In this document: one piece after another, positions 1 through 10,500 of the stretch | How positions within the stretch are numbered: position 1 is the stretch's first letter | Layout: every line of letters starts with the position of its first letter | Translations under genes and position numbers: made by a program | From: Ailurus styani | Taxonomy: Eukaryota; Chordata; Mammalia; Carnivora; Ailuridae | Assembly (NCBI GenBank): GCA_002007465.1 | Contig: LNAC01000136.1 | Span: 1,643,522-1,707,521 of the forward strand | DNA: 64,000 nucleotides | Reading direction: 5' to 3' | The notes under the pieces: model-generated | What the model was told of the DNA's origin: nothing | What the model saw: only the letters and a program-made list of their open reading frames with translations | Database searches by the model: none

Positions 1-2759
1 AAAACACCAAACTTCACATGGATTTTTCAGCTGCTGGAAGCCAACTTCCCCTGAGTAAGTTGCATATTTAGTGTAGACATTGGCTTAGCTGACCCCCGTG
101 AAGGCAGCTCTGAGGGACGGAAAGCCAGCGGGACTACTCATTCCCGTGATGGCCCTTTGCCAGCAAGGATGATCTAAAGTATCCCCAGAGCCTAACAACA
201 GTGGCACCAGAGCTTGGTTTGGAAGGAAAACTTCCACGAAGAAATCTTTTTTCTTCTAGTTCCTTCTGACATCTCCCATCTTATCTCCTCCTGTTCACTT
301 CCTCTGTCTTTTGCCTCTTCTTCCCTTCCTACAGCTCCTCTGCCCAAAAGTACAAAAATCCACCTCCATTTGTAAATTTCAGGAAGTTTTCTAGAAAGAG
401 GCTTTCCTGACTTAGACAATGACCAGTGACCAATGAAGTGTGAGCTGATTCTTCAGGATTCCTTCGATTACGTGACACCACAGCATTCCAACGACAGGCA
501 CATTGAAACAAAGAGCTGAAATGCCATTTAAGATGACTTCTGAAGTACTGTTTATAAACCTTTAGAAAGGACTCAGACAGTCCTTTAAAAAAAAATTAGA
601 ATTCTCCAGAAACAGAAAAAGAAATCAAAGTACCTGAGTACTCACGATCTTGAGATTATCTTGACACCCAGGGGCCAGGCAGCTCCTGCTAGAAAGGTGC
701 TTTTGAAAGGGTGCTTCTGTACTTGTTTTTAAGTTGGGTTCGTGACATCTGTTATCTCTTAATGGACTTGCTCCTTGTCACGGTGCCGAGGCTAAACTGC
801 ATACCTTCGTGGTGTTGGCATAAGCGGAGCAAAGCCACCTTACCCTTTGTGGATTTTCATTCGGTTATGAATCTTCTTAAATGCACTTGTTTGGTTGAAC
901 AAAACTCTCCTTGCATTAAAATAAATCTCCTTCTGCCATTTTCCTTCACATCTCATTCAAAAAGGAAGTTGGTCAATACCCGCATGTTGGAAAAGACAAA
1001 ACGAGGCAAATAATCCATAGGGAAGCCACCCCAATCCAAGTTTGCAAACACGTGTTACATCAGGTGTGTACTTACAGAGGTAGCATCTTCTAAGACATGG
1101 AGCGTAAACACTGTATACAACAACCTCAGATTAGTCATACACACAAACCCATAATTTGATGTATTTTTAGTTGGTATCACTCTCTTCCCCCACGTCCTTT
1201 GTGGTAGTATCATGCTCTCTATCTTTGTAGAGAACATCTTATTAAACTGCTTTTCAAGAGTTAAGCCCATCCAAGTCCATATCCAGCTGGTAGTTTACTG
1301 CCGTGTAATCACCAGAGGGGTATTTAGAGTCCTGAAAAAAAGTGAAACGCACTGAGTTCTGATCAGGCTGGCGGGTGTGTCCTGTCCGCCTCCTCAGAGC
1401 TCTGAGGCAATCTCTGTTTAATGATTCTGAAATCCAGAACTGTGTTATAGGACAGAAATGCCAAGTGCTGAAAAAGGGATATTAAAAAAAATAAATAAAA
1501 ACACAGTGGGGCGCCTGGGTGGCTCGGTCGGTTAAGTGGCCGACTTTTGACTTCGGCTCCGGTCATGATCTCAGGGTCGTGAGATCAAGCCCCGTGTCTG
1601 GGCTCAGCGCTGAGCGTGGTGCCTGCTCAGGATTCTCTCCCTCTTTCCCCGCCCCCCAACTCGTGCACATGCGCTCTCTTTCTCTCTCTCTCCAAAATAA
1701 ATAAATCAAAAAAAAAAAAAAGAAAAAAGAAAATGGTGCATTGCTTCCATTTTTAAGACTGAAAGACATGTGAGATTCCACACAATAACCTGTGGGGTTT
1801 GACCGACAGCCGCTGTGAGTGCCAAAGATGGGCTCTGAGGGGCATGGAGCTTGAAGAATGGGACGGAGCTTTCAGATGTGGGTGAAGTGTCCTGAGAGGT
1901 CCCTACATTTTGCTTGACCCCTAGGATTTCCACACTTGCCTTTTAGCTCTTCTCAGCACCAAAAGCAAGTAGACCTCCACCTCTGCTCCCTGTCCATGTT
2001 ATCAGGAAATAATCCTCAAGTTTTCCCCAAAGCATAGATTTTCATAAAACTCAAAGAGAGGTCAGCTTTCACCAGGCCCTTCTTGAGTCTGCTCCTTTTT
2101 AAAAAGACAGGGCTCTGAATTCTGTGCTCAGTTATTCCAGGCCTGGCCAGAACTTTCCATGTGTCCCTGCACTGTTTGTTGAATCCAGAGACCGCAGGGA
2201 TCCCACAGGCAAGTAAACCGCTCCTCAAAAATCAAAATAAAGGTGCTTTCCTTCTCAGCCCACTAGTACGTGGTCGCTGGAGTACATGCCTCTGATTATA
2301 TTTCAGTTCAGAACTAAATTTTCCCTTTAAATTAGCCAGAGTCTAAAACCGAAAAAAGCTAAAGAGGGTCAAACAGAATCTCTCAGCCAGTAAAGGACAG
2401 AAGCGTTACATACATTAGAACCCTGTAAGTCAAAATCCTCATTCTTTGATAAGCTGAGTATTTGTATACACCATTCATGACAATGTACAACACATATAAT
2501 TGTCCATAAGTGGATATACTGTATATGCAAATATATTCACACTGTATATTTAAGACTCTATATACCATACGCTTTCCTGGAAAGTAAGTTTATGTGTTTA
2601 TACATATAGAAGTATAGTGTGTATAATACTCAAAGATATATCTATCTGTTGCATCCATGTACACACACTTGTCAAGGCTTCCAGATTTGTCCTTTGGGTT
2701 AAATATTATCTTATTAAGAGCTTTCAGCTGGTTACAAATGTCTTTTTGTTTGTCCCCAG
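1..2759 (+). other. PRUNE2: PRUNE2 intron (3' part)
   Basis: Non-coding sequence upstream of the first recognisable PRUNE2 exon in the window. It ends in a pyrimidine-rich tract and CCCCAG, the acceptor of the exon at 2760. I searched all frames for the preceding BCH-domain exon (the stretch ending in an SHGG-like motif in BNIP2 relatives) and did not find it, so that exon lies upstream of the window. Apart from one CAN-SINE at 1508-1733 I see nothing else that I can name. Confidence 0.7.
1508..1733 (+). repeat. CAN-SINE (tRNA-Lys derived)
   Basis: Starts with the typical GGGGCGCCTGGGTGGCTC head, continues through the tRNA-like A and B boxes and a CT-rich tract, and ends in an A-rich tail after AATAAATAAA. 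Intronic in PRUNE2, sense orientation. Confidence 0.93.
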
Positions 2760-2862
2760 GCTACTATGGGGACGGCCTAAATGCCATCATTGTGTTTGCT
2801 GCCTGTTTTCTGCCAGACAGCAGTCGGGCGGATTACCACTATGTCATGGAAAATCTTTTCCT
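2760..2862 (+). CDS. PRUNE2: PRUNE2 exon, start of the BCH-domain segment in this window
   Basis: Coding exon of PRUNE2 (BMCC1/BNIPXL), a large scaffold protein whose C-terminal BCH domain, a CRAL-TRIO-like fold, binds Rho-family regulators. The acceptor is CCCCAG at 2754-2759 and the donor is GTGAGT at 2863. The first two bases finish a Gly codon, 33 codons follow, and CT is left as a split Leu codon. The translation begins [20 protein letters not shown], the conserved opening of BNIP2-family BCH domains. PRUNE2 is chosen over the paralogues because the residues after it ([14 protein letters not shown]) match PRUNE2 as I know it, where BNIP2 has SSQPNYRYLMDNLF. A reading frame runs past the donor by chance and is not the product. 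Confidence 0.95.
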
Positions 2863-3488
2863 GTGAGTGATACTTCTGACAAAGTGCTTGGAGTGAATGT
2901 CTGGCATGTCATGACAGATAGAGCATCTTTAAGAAGAGGAAACAGAGGATGTAGAATATTCTCAGCCTTTGATGAAAAGTCAGTGAGATCTCTGTCAAGG
3001 AATATTGCTCAAGAGGCTAAAACCTTTAAAAGAACTCTTTGGTTAGCAGAATGAACTGAAAACAAAACGAATACAGTTTTGCCTGCACTCTAAAATTCTG
3101 TAACATTTCCTTTGGGTGAAGTGTTATTTTTGTTCCTTGATAACATGTTCTTGTTCAGGCTGATGATAACTCAGGTTCATTTATATCATTCTCTTGGGCC
3201 GCTGCTATATGATAATGTTGTTGACATTTTTGAAGTTTAGGCTCTAGCCCACACATTTCTTGAGCGTACCTGCATTAAAAATAAATAAAGATAACCATAC
3301 AAGTAAATGAGCAATACTCACTCTCAGAGAAATAATCTTAGGAAACTACATTCTTTTCAAGGTAAAGAGGTAATACCATTCTTCAATGTCATATTCCCTG
3401 TTATTTAAATGTTGTATAGTTAGAGTATAAATAAGATGAACTGTCTCACATGGGAAATGAACACTCTCCCCTTCCTTCCTGTGATCAG

Positions 3489-3620
3489 ATATGTAATAAG
3501 CACTTTAGAGCTGATGGTAGCTGAGGACTATATGATCGTGTACTTGAATGGAGCAACCCCGAGGCGGAAGATGCCAGGCCTGGGCTGGATGAAGAAATGC
3601 TACCAGATGATTGACAGGAG
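3489..3620 (+). CDS. PRUNE2: PRUNE2 exon, central BCH domain
   Basis: 132-nt exon between acceptor GATCAG (ends 3488) and donor GTATGT (3621). It enters and leaves in phase 2: the first A completes Leu, and the last AG is the start of a split Arg codon. It encodes [20 protein letters not shown], then [13 protein letters not shown] and a [10 protein letters not shown] end. The core β-strand/helix motif [18 protein letters not shown] is the most conserved part of the BCH fold across PRUNE2, BNIP2 and caytaxin. The intron from the previous exon is only 626 bp. All residues are uninterrupted, with no sign of decay. Confidence 0.96.
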
Positions 3621-4753
3621 GTATGTGGGCTCCTTTATTTAGTCCCTGTCTTGACTTCCTCAGTAACTCCCATTTCTAATTCCCTGTCATCTACCAAGAA
3701 TGTGATCGTGTTTTAGGAACACTGAATTGTGCAGAGTTGAGATAATAAATTATAAATATATAGAAATATTTTAAAAAGTGTCCCTTGATGCCCCAAATCT
3801 GAAATAAATCGGGATTTTGGTGGATGTTGTCATCTCAAACCTGATGACCAAGTCTGTTCTAAACTGTGCACATGGAGGTGCAATTTATGCTGGTGAGCCA
3901 GAGTAGCCACAAGTCCGTACTGGCTTCTTGTGATCTTGATCCTGTTTGTGTGCACGGGGCTATTTTGGTTTGGGCAACTGTCATGCTCTTATTTCATTAT
4001 TCACTGATAATTCAAGTTAACCACTAGCCTGTTTGGTGCTTTGGTGCCCCTTTTCCTCAAGATACTTTACCTCCGTCCATACTGGCTGGACTAGAACAAA
4101 AATATGTTATATTGCCAACCGCAGGGAAATTGTCATAAACCTACAAACTTACGGTGCCTGTGATAAGCGGGGCATGCCCTTAGATGTGGCTCCTTGCATG
4201 ATCTTAGATGAATGAAGGTCCATTTAACGATCCAAACATTTATGAAGCAGCATTGCTAATGTTAAAAAATATGCCCGAATGTCAAGAACATCAAAATGGT
4301 AACCTGACGGCCAAACAACTACATGATATACTGTTAGTTGTTTCATAATACAGAAGAAGAAACCAAGGCTTAGTCGGTCAAATAAATTGGCTGATTTGCT
4401 AGTAAGAGTGTGCTCTTTTCAAAATAGTAAAGATAATGCTGGCAAAAACAAACAGCATTGTTAAGCAAAAATATATCACAATAGTTCTAGATTTAAGCAC
4501 TCTAGAAATACAACCGTTCTATTTTACATAGATTCCTATGGGAAAAAGATGTTGGCATCATACAAGTTACAGATGCTATCTCAGAAAGTATTTTTTTTAT
4601 TAATCGTGGTCATTCTGTACCTTCCCATCAGGTAATAGTAACTTACCTAGAACTCTCTAATATTATAATGTTCGTATTTGGGGATATACTTTCTGTTTTA
4701 ACTCCTACTGGAAATGGGTTATGAGTAATTCTTTTTCTTTTTTTTAAAAACAG

Positions 4754-4840
4754 GCTGAGAAAGAATTTGAAATCATTCATCATTGTTCATCCATCTTGGT
4801 TCATCAGAACAATCCTTGCAGTGACACGACCATTTATAAG
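4754..4840 (+). CDS. PRUNE2: PRUNE2 exon, BCH domain ([14 protein letters not shown] segment)
   Basis: 87-nt exon, acceptor AACAG (ends 4753), donor GTATGT (4841), phase 2 on both sides. It encodes [20 protein letters not shown] followed by LAVTRPFIS, with the final Ser codon split by the intron. The IVHPSW motif is a hallmark of CRAL-TRIO-like/BCH domains. It matches BNIP2 nearly residue for residue, as expected for the family. The next intron is 5.56 kb and carries the ACYP1 retrocopy. Confidence 0.96.
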
Positions 4841-5005
4841 GTATGTTGTTATTATGGAAAAAGTAGAAGTACTACTAGTAGCTTTCTACAATAGCTTTCT
4901 ACAATGTCCTATAAACAAGAATTCATAAACTGAGAGCGTATTTAGGAAGACATACTTTGCCTCTGGCTTTCTCGGAAAGATATTTTGGACTATCTAGCAA
5001 GAAAC

Positions 5006-5204
5006 ATTTTTTTTTAAAGATTTTATTTATTTCTTTGACACACAGAGAGAGATCACGAGTAGGCAGAGAGGCAGGCAGAGAGAGAGGAGGAAGCAGGCTC
5101 CCCGCTGAGCAGAGAGCCCGATGCGGGACTCGATCCCAGGACCCTGAGATCATGACCTGAGCCGAAGATAGAAGCTTTAACCCACTGAGCCACCCAGGCG
5201 CCCC
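5006..5204 (-). repeat. CAN-SINE, minus strand, with target-site duplication
   Basis: Reverse-complement SINE beginning with the T-rich tail and ending in GCCACCCAGGCGCCCC. It is flanked by an exact 11-bp target-site duplication, TAGCAAGAAAC, at 4995-5005 and 5205-5215. This marks a clean retrotransposition into the intron. Confidence 0.96.
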
Positions 5205-6146
5205 TAGCAAGAAACCTTAAGTAAGAGTGAGCATTATTTTATTATAAGGACTATTTTATCCCATTATTATAAAACATGACCTCTTTATTACTTCCTATAA
5301 CACAGAAGATGAAGTGGTGGGATTTCCACACCACATTCCAGAAGGGTAGATAGTACTTTTAAAGTGATACGGTATTTTGAAGAGAATAGGAAAAGCAGCA
5401 TAACACAGCAATGGAAAATAAAGACAAACCAAGGACAGAATCAGGAGCAATGACTGTCCTAATTCTTCTTCTTCTGAACAAATATCATGTAGGCCACCAT
5501 ACTTAGGGAAAGAGGCTGGGCAGGCATTTTGAGAGCTTTTTTTGATTACCCACTTGGATTCTTGGTTCAGTGATTTATTCACCATCTGGGTTGTATTAGA
5601 TACCATATAACCTTATGTTTGGGGAAGCAAAGAAAAAAATAAAGCATGTCTCATAATGTCGTTAGACTTGGAACAGCTAAATGAAAGGGACAGTATGTAT
5701 TTCCTAGGGAGCTTTCAAATAAGACATGGTCTTACCCAACATCCAGATGCAGAGTAGATAAATTGAAAGTTTTCTGTTTCAAAGTTACTGACGAATTTCT
5801 GAGAAACATTCTGATCACTTCTGGAGGAAAAAAAAAAACCTGAAAGTTAAAAAACTTTGTTTGTTACATAGAGTCTCTTGCGCCTTCCAGATCCACCCTT
5901 TTTTGTTCACTGGGCATTTACACAGATACAGCATTCCATCTCCTACTGCCAGCAATTGAGTTGCATCATTCAACCGAGTTTTCCTCTGGCAAAGTTGAGT
6001 TCTTTACCATACTTTGTTCAATTGCTTTTAAAAATAATATGAACGATTTAAGGTATACAAAAAGCCATTTATTTTAGTAATAGAAAATGCTTTGATAGGG
6101 GAGTAGGAATCAATGCACCCTGAAGAGTTATAGAAAGTTTAGTGGT

Positions 6147-6262
6147 GGATGCCTGGCTGGCTTAGGTGGTAGAGCATTTGACTCTTGATCTTGGGATTGT
6201 AAGTTCAAGCCCCACATCGGATGTTAAGATTACTTAAAAATTTTAAAAAAAATTTTTTTTAA
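6147..6262 (+). repeat. Short, older CAN-SINE (tRNA-type, no long CT tract)
   Basis: Diverged tRNA-like unit (GCCTGGCTGGCTTAGG...AAGTTCAAGCCCCACATC) followed directly by ATTACTTAAAAA. This is the short form of the carnivore SINE family. It is diverged from the consensus and therefore older than the long forms nearby. Confidence 0.8.
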
Positions 6263-6362
6263 GTTTAATGGGTAAAAAAAGTAAACATTAGTGTTCATAT
6301 TCATTCACTGATGTCTGTTTAATAGTCTGGATGTTATAGTTATAAAACAAATAAGTTTCCAC

Positions 6363-6554
6363 GGGACGCCTGAGTGGCTCAGTCGGTTGGGCAGCTGCCT
6401 TTGGCTCAGGTCATGATCCCAGGGTCCTGGGATCGAGCCCCGCATCGGCCTCCTTGCTCCACGGGGAGCCTGCTTCTCTCTCTGCCTGCCAGCTTGTGCT
6501 CTCTCCCTCTCTCTCTGACAAACAAGTAAGTAAAATCTTTAAAAAAAAAAAAAG
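6363..6554 (+). repeat. CAN-SINE
   Basis: Forward element with head GGGACGCCTGAGTGGCTC, the B-box region ATCGAGCCCCGCATCGG, a CT-rich tract and a poly(A) tail. It is flanked by a short repeat AAGTTTC on both sides, consistent with a target-site duplication. Confidence 0.92.
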
Positions 6555-6707
6555 TTTCTTGATAAATAACCAAATATTTGTTACTGTAAGAATACTGAAA
6601 AATAATTATAATTCAACATTATTTTTTGAAGGGAAATTCAAGACAATAAGTCCAGCAATAACAAAATTATAGCAAAATAGTTTTGTGGTAAATTATAGAA
6701 AACAGTG

Positions 6708-6845
6708 GCTTACATTTATTGAGTATTCGCAGGCACTATTTCATTTACTTGTAATGACAGTCCTCTTATGGAGGGCCTGTTTACTGTTTCCCTTATATAG
6801 GCAGACTCCCTGAGGTTCAGGGAGGTCAAATAAATTGTCTACAGC
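6708..6845 (-). repeat. MIR element, minus strand (first part)
   Basis: Resembles reverse-complement MIR (TTTATTGAGTATT..., GCAGGCACTATTTCATTTA, CCTGAGGTTCAGGGAGGTCA). It appears to continue at 7613-7690 after an interruption by an hAT-like element and an L1 tail. Recognised by eye, so the edges are approximate. Confidence 0.6.
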
Positions 6846-7105
6846 AAGAGCCAGCAAACTCGTTCCATGAGGGATCACATGGTATGCATTTTAGGTTGTG
6901 TGGGCCATCTGGTCTCAGTCATGGCTGCTCAACTGTGCCATGCTAGGTCAGAAGCAGTCATGGACAGCACGCAGATAAGTAAGCGTGGCTGTCTTCCAAT
7001 CAAACTTGATATAGGAACACTGACATTGAATTTCTTAAAGATTTTTATATTCCATAAGATAGTCTTGTTTTGATATTTTTTCAAATATTTTTTAAAAATG
7101 TAAAA
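6846..7105 (+). mobile_element. Old hAT-like DNA element, left part
   Basis: Matches an old mammalian element that I know by its AGCCAGCAAACT start, its TTTTAGGTTGTGTGGGCCAT motif and a TCCAATCAAACTT(G)AT motif. It is interrupted by an L1 tail (7106-7534) and ends in TGGCTTTGGCCCACAGGCTGTGG near 7610. A relative in the opposite orientation lies at 62640-62905. I do not assign the subfamily. Confidence 0.55.
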
Positions 7106-7534
7106 GAAGATGTGGTATATATATACAATGGAATACTATGCAGCTATCAAAAGAAACGAAATCTTGCCGTTTGCAATGACATGGATGGAACTGGAGGGTA
7201 TTATGCTGAGCGAAATAAGTCAATCAGAGAAAGACAATTATCATATGATCTCTCTGATATGAGGAACTTGAGGGGCAGGGTGGGGGGTCGTGGGGGGTAG
7301 GGAGGGAAAAATAATGAAACAAGATGGGATGGGGAAGGACACAAACCATAAGAGACTCCTAATCTCACAAAACAAACTGAGGGTTACTGGGGGGTGGGAG
7401 GGTAGGGATAGGGTGGATGGGTTATGGACATTGGGGAGGGTTTGTGCTTTGGTGAGTGCTGTGAAAGATGTAAGCCTGATGATTCACAGACCTGTACCCC
7501 TTGGGCAAAGAATAAAAATAAAATTAAATTAAAA
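7106..7534 (+). mobile_element. 5'-truncated LINE-1 3' end
   Basis: Encodes the well-known tail of L1 ORF2 (GILCSYQKKRNLAVCNDMDG in one frame), then the G-rich carnivore L1 3' UTR (GAGGGTTACTGGGGGGTGGG, GATTCACAGACCTGTACCCC) and an A-rich end. A 12-bp repeat, AAAAATGTAAAA, flanks it at 7094-7105 and 7535-7546. It is inserted inside the hAT-like element. Confidence 0.9.
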
Positions 7535-7546
7535 AAAAATGTAAAA

Positions 7547-7690
7547 ACTATTTGTAGCTGGAGGAGTGTAAAAAACAGTCAGCAAGCTGGCTTTGGCCCA
7601 CAGGCTGTGGCTTAATAATGTAATTATTAACCAGGTCTAATGTAATATAGCCAGTGAATGATAGACTCAGGCCTTGAACCCAATTGTCTG
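7547..7690. repeat. Right parts of the interrupted hAT-like and MIR elements
   Basis: After the L1 tail the hAT-like sequence resumes (TTGTAGCTGGAGG...TTTGGCCCACAGGCTG) and is followed by sequence like the inner part of a minus-strand MIR (CCAGTGAATGATAGACTCAGG, CCTTGAACCCA). The order MIR, hAT, L1, hAT, MIR shows successive insertions. Confidence 0.5.
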
Positions 7691-8800
7691 CCTCACTGTA
7701 GAGAAAACCCATTTCAAGCACTTAAACATTGTACCCTACAGTCTCCTCCTGCGAGACCCTCTTTGAGGATCCCCCTGCCAATCAGTCTGTATCGGCGTAA
7801 CCGATTTTTAGACCTGAAAAAAGAGGTCACTAAAATGTATTCTAGGTCTTTTCCTATGACAGAGGTAGATGGGAAATTTACTTTTTTTAAATGTGAGGTG
7901 GAGACTGAGAGATTCGTCAGCTCAGTTGTTGTCCTCAGGAAGCCCAGGGCCGAGCAGCCGACATAGGGACACAGGGGAGCCATGACACTACAGGGCACCA
8001 CTCAAGCAGGACGGGGTGATGGCTCAGGGCACAGGCGAGTCCGGGGTAACGGGAGAGGAAAGGCTGAGAGTCTGCGTCAAGAGAGGCATTCCAGAAGAAT
8101 GAGGCATCAGGATGAGTTTTGGAGAACCAACAGGACTGGTTAGCGGAAACCAGGTAGAAAAGGCACCTAGAAACCAGGGGGAAACACAAGAAGAAGGAGA
8201 CAATATGGCGTGTTCGGAGAACAGTACCTTCTAGTAAACATCAGCCTGGAGCTGGAGGCTTCCCCGGCCTCCCACTCCATCTTTTATCAAAACCTGACTT
8301 TGGCTCAGAACGTGCAGGGGAAGGAAGAGGCCTCAGCAGCAGGCATATCACTGGGGGGGTGTGTTCACCCACGACTCACCAGGAGGCCTGCAGGTGACTG
8401 TGTGGGGACAAACGTTATTCACAAGTCGCAGCCAGTGGCCCAGGGTGAAACTGCAAGTACATGTGAAAGATAAATAGAGAAATGACCCTGCAGATGCTTC
8501 CTTCTAGAATGCCCGGTCGTTGAACAGGAGGCAGACAGCTCAGCCTGGTCGGTAGACTGGGGAACCCTTCAAGAAAGTTCAGTGCCTGGTCAAGTTCCCT
8601 TTCAAGTGGAATGATCCATTTTGAAAATTAGTTTGCAATAATATGCAAATGCCTTCTTCTTTTAAAACATCCAGTCATTAAGACCAACTTCTTCCTTCAG
8701 CAATAACCAGTTCCTATTCCTCCCTCCCTTCCCAGAGGCAAATTCCTTGATCAGTGTCTGTGGTATTTCATGTTGTTTTCTGTACATGTACACACATCTA
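7691..8800. other. Unique intronic sequence, nothing recognised
   Basis: About 1.1 kb without a repeat, RNA gene or exon that I can name. The open frames here are short and lack splice support. Confidence 0.5.
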
Positions 8801-8816
8801 ACATGACAATGTTTAG

Positions 8817-9396
8817 GGAACCGTTGGCGAGCCCGTCGCCGGTGTAGTCCCAGGTGCCCGAGAGGAGGACGAGGAGGACTTGGGCATGAACGTGGCAGAA
8901 GGGGCCACCCTGATATCAGTGGATTATGAAATTTCCGGGAAGGTCCAAGGGGTGTTTTTCCGCAAGTACACCCAGGCTGAGGGTAAAAAGCTGGGATTAG
9001 TTGGCTGGGTCCAGAACACTGACAAGAGCACAGTGTGAGGACAATTGCAAGGTCCCATCTCCAAAGTGTGTCATATGCAGGAATGGCTTGCGACAAAAGG
9101 AAGTCCCAAATCACATATCAACAGAGCAAACTTCGGGAATGAGAAAGTCATCGTTAAATTGGATTACTCAGATTTCCAGATTGTGAAATAATGGCCGGAA
9201 TTTAAATTTTCTAAGATAAACTCACTGGTTTTGTTTTTACTGTTAACATAGAACTAGTCTGTGTTCAGTAAGTTATGTAAGTTATGTTAGGATCAGATAT
9301 TTGAATATTACTGTATATTATATGTACGATAGAAAGGTGACAAAGTCTACACAATTCTAAATAAATAAAAATACATTAAAACCTTTAAAAAAAAAA
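8817..9396 (+). pseudogene. ACYP1P: ACYP1 processed pseudogene (acylphosphatase 1)
   Basis: Intronless copy of the ACYP1 mRNA. ACYP1 hydrolyses acyl phosphates in the cytosol and is about 99 residues long. From ATG 8886 the frame reads [20 protein letters not shown], then [20 protein letters not shown], including the GxxQGVxFR phosphate-binding loop. One change, Gln to TGA at 9036-9038 (codon 51), stops it. After that the same frame stays open to TAA 9189-9191, ending LDYSDFQIVK, so no frameshift is present. The copy has 5' UTR sequence, a 3' UTR with overlapping AATAAA signals at 9360-9369 and an A tail. Imperfect 16-bp direct repeats (ACATGACAATGTTTAG / ACATGATCATGTTTAG) at 8801-8816 and 9397-9412 mark L1-mediated retrotransposition. 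Sense orientation within PRUNE2. The symbol is descriptive, not official. Confidence 0.93.
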
Positions 9397-9740
9397 ACAT
9401 GATCATGTTTAGAAGAGAGCTGTTTGTAATTCAGATTTAGTTACCAGAACATGTTTTTGAACATTGGAACATCTGGAATGAACTCTCCAGCTAAAACTTA
9501 AAAGAAGGAGAAAACTAGAAAAAAAAATATTTAAGCTAAAACCTTAAGAGGTCAACGAGTTTACATAGACTTTCAAAACAGATCAGACTTGGTAAATTCT
9601 GAAAGAACTAATGACAAGATTTTTGTTTGTTAAAAACAAATAAACAAGCGAACAAAGCCAAACAAACCATAAACTGATGACTCTGGAGCGTGGCAGGAAC
9701 CACTGGGCGCCATGCGATGTTTGGTGGAGAGTGTAGACTC

Positions 9741-9909
9741 TGTGTGGGGGATGGGTAAAATGAGTGATGGGGAGTAAGGAGTGCAGGTGTTGTGAGGAAC
9801 ACCAGGTAATGTGTGGAAGGGTGAATCACTGTATAGTACACCTAAAACGAATTTAACACTGTAGGTTAACAAACTGGAATTAAAAGGAAAACTTAAAAAA
9901 AAAAAAAAT
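9741..9909 (+). mobile_element. Short 5'-truncated LINE-1 3' tail
   Basis: Carries the older carnivore L1 3' end (GGTGAATCACTGTATAGTAC, ACCTAAAACGAATTTAACAC, AACTGGAATTAAAAGG) and an A tail. A 12-bp target-site duplication, GAGTGTAGACTC, lies at 9729-9740 and 9910-9921. It is inserted next to or within a MIR. Confidence 0.88.
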
Positions 9910-10275
9910 GAGTGTAGACTCCCGTCAAACTGCCCGGGTTTGAATCCAGCCTCTACCACTTACTGAAGATGAGACCTTGAACAAATACTTAACTCCCTGT
10001 GTCTCGAGTTTCCTTATCTTTTAGAACAGCATAACGGGACGCCTGACTGGCTCCCTCAGTAGAGCATGTGACTCTTGATCTCAAGAGTGTAAGTTCGAGC
10101 CCCACGTGTGGCAGAGTTTACTTAAAATAAATGGGGGGGAAAAAAAAGACCACTAGGAGCATCCTTCTAAAAGAGAGAGAAGAATAGCACCTCCCTCATT
10201 AAGCTATAAGAAGAAATAAGTGAGTTAATAAATATAAACCACTTAAAACAGTTTCTGGTATATTTGTAACTACTC
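9910..10275 (+). repeat. MIR element, interrupted by a short CAN-SINE
   Basis: Plus-strand MIR core (GCCCGGGTTTGAATCCAGCC, CTCTACCACTTACTGA, TTAACTCCCTGTGTCTCGAG) continuing after the SINE at 10037-10147 with TGAGTTAATAAATATAAACC and CAGTTTCTGGTA. Edges are approximate. Confidence 0.75.
10037..10147 (+). repeat. Short CAN-SINE
   Basis: Short tRNA-type unit (GACGCCTGACTGGCTCCC, AAGTTCGAGCCCCACGTG) ending in TTTACTTAAAATAAATG and an A-rich tail. It splits the surrounding MIR. Confidence 0.82.
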
Positions 10276-10401
10276 AAATATGTAGCCTTTCTTTTTAGTA
10301 AGTGTTGGACCAAGGTGTTGCATTTTTTAGGATTTTCAAGAGGCAACAGCCTTAGGAGGGATGAAGTAGCCACTAATGATATCTTTTCTTTTTTTTTTTA
10401 G

Positions 10402-10500
10402 CTCAAAATTCAGCAGTAAAATTAAATATGTCAATAGCTTATCAGAACTCAGTGAGCTGATCCCAATGGATTGCATCCATATTCCAGAGAGCATCATCAA
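10402..10500 (+). CDS. PRUNE2: PRUNE2 exon, end of the BCH domain
   Basis: 99-nt exon, acceptor TTTTAG (ends 10401) after a long T tract, donor GTAAGT (10501), phase 2 on both sides. It encodes SKFSSKIKYVNSLSELSELI followed by PMDCIHIPESII and a split Lys codon. The PxxxIxIPE motif closes BCH domains in the family. As I recall, human PRUNE2 has Gly where this copy has Glu in the SELSEL stretch, an ordinary species difference. Confidence 0.96.

Larger units (their letters stand above)
4841..10401 (+). other. PRUNE2: PRUNE2 intron rich in repeats
   Basis: 5.56-kb intron. In order it holds a minus-strand CAN-SINE, a short CAN-SINE, a forward CAN-SINE, a nested MIR/hAT/L1 stack (6.7-7.7 kb), unique sequence at 7.7-8.8 kb, the ACYP1 processed pseudogene, an L1 tail inside a MIR (9.7-10.3 kb) and a short CAN-SINE. 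A long pyrimidine tract (10384-10399) precedes the acceptor of the next exon. I see no further exon in it. Confidence 0.8.

Noticed and set aside
17..54. Possible 24-nt exon between TTTTTCAG and GTAAGT at the window start
   Set aside because: The acceptor lacks a real pyrimidine tract, and neither reading fits PRUNE2 residues that I can recall. Too little evidence to call.
2617..3054. 145-codon open frame overlapping the first PRUNE2 exon
   Set aside because: It is in a different frame from the BCH exon and reads through both splice sites. A chance frame.
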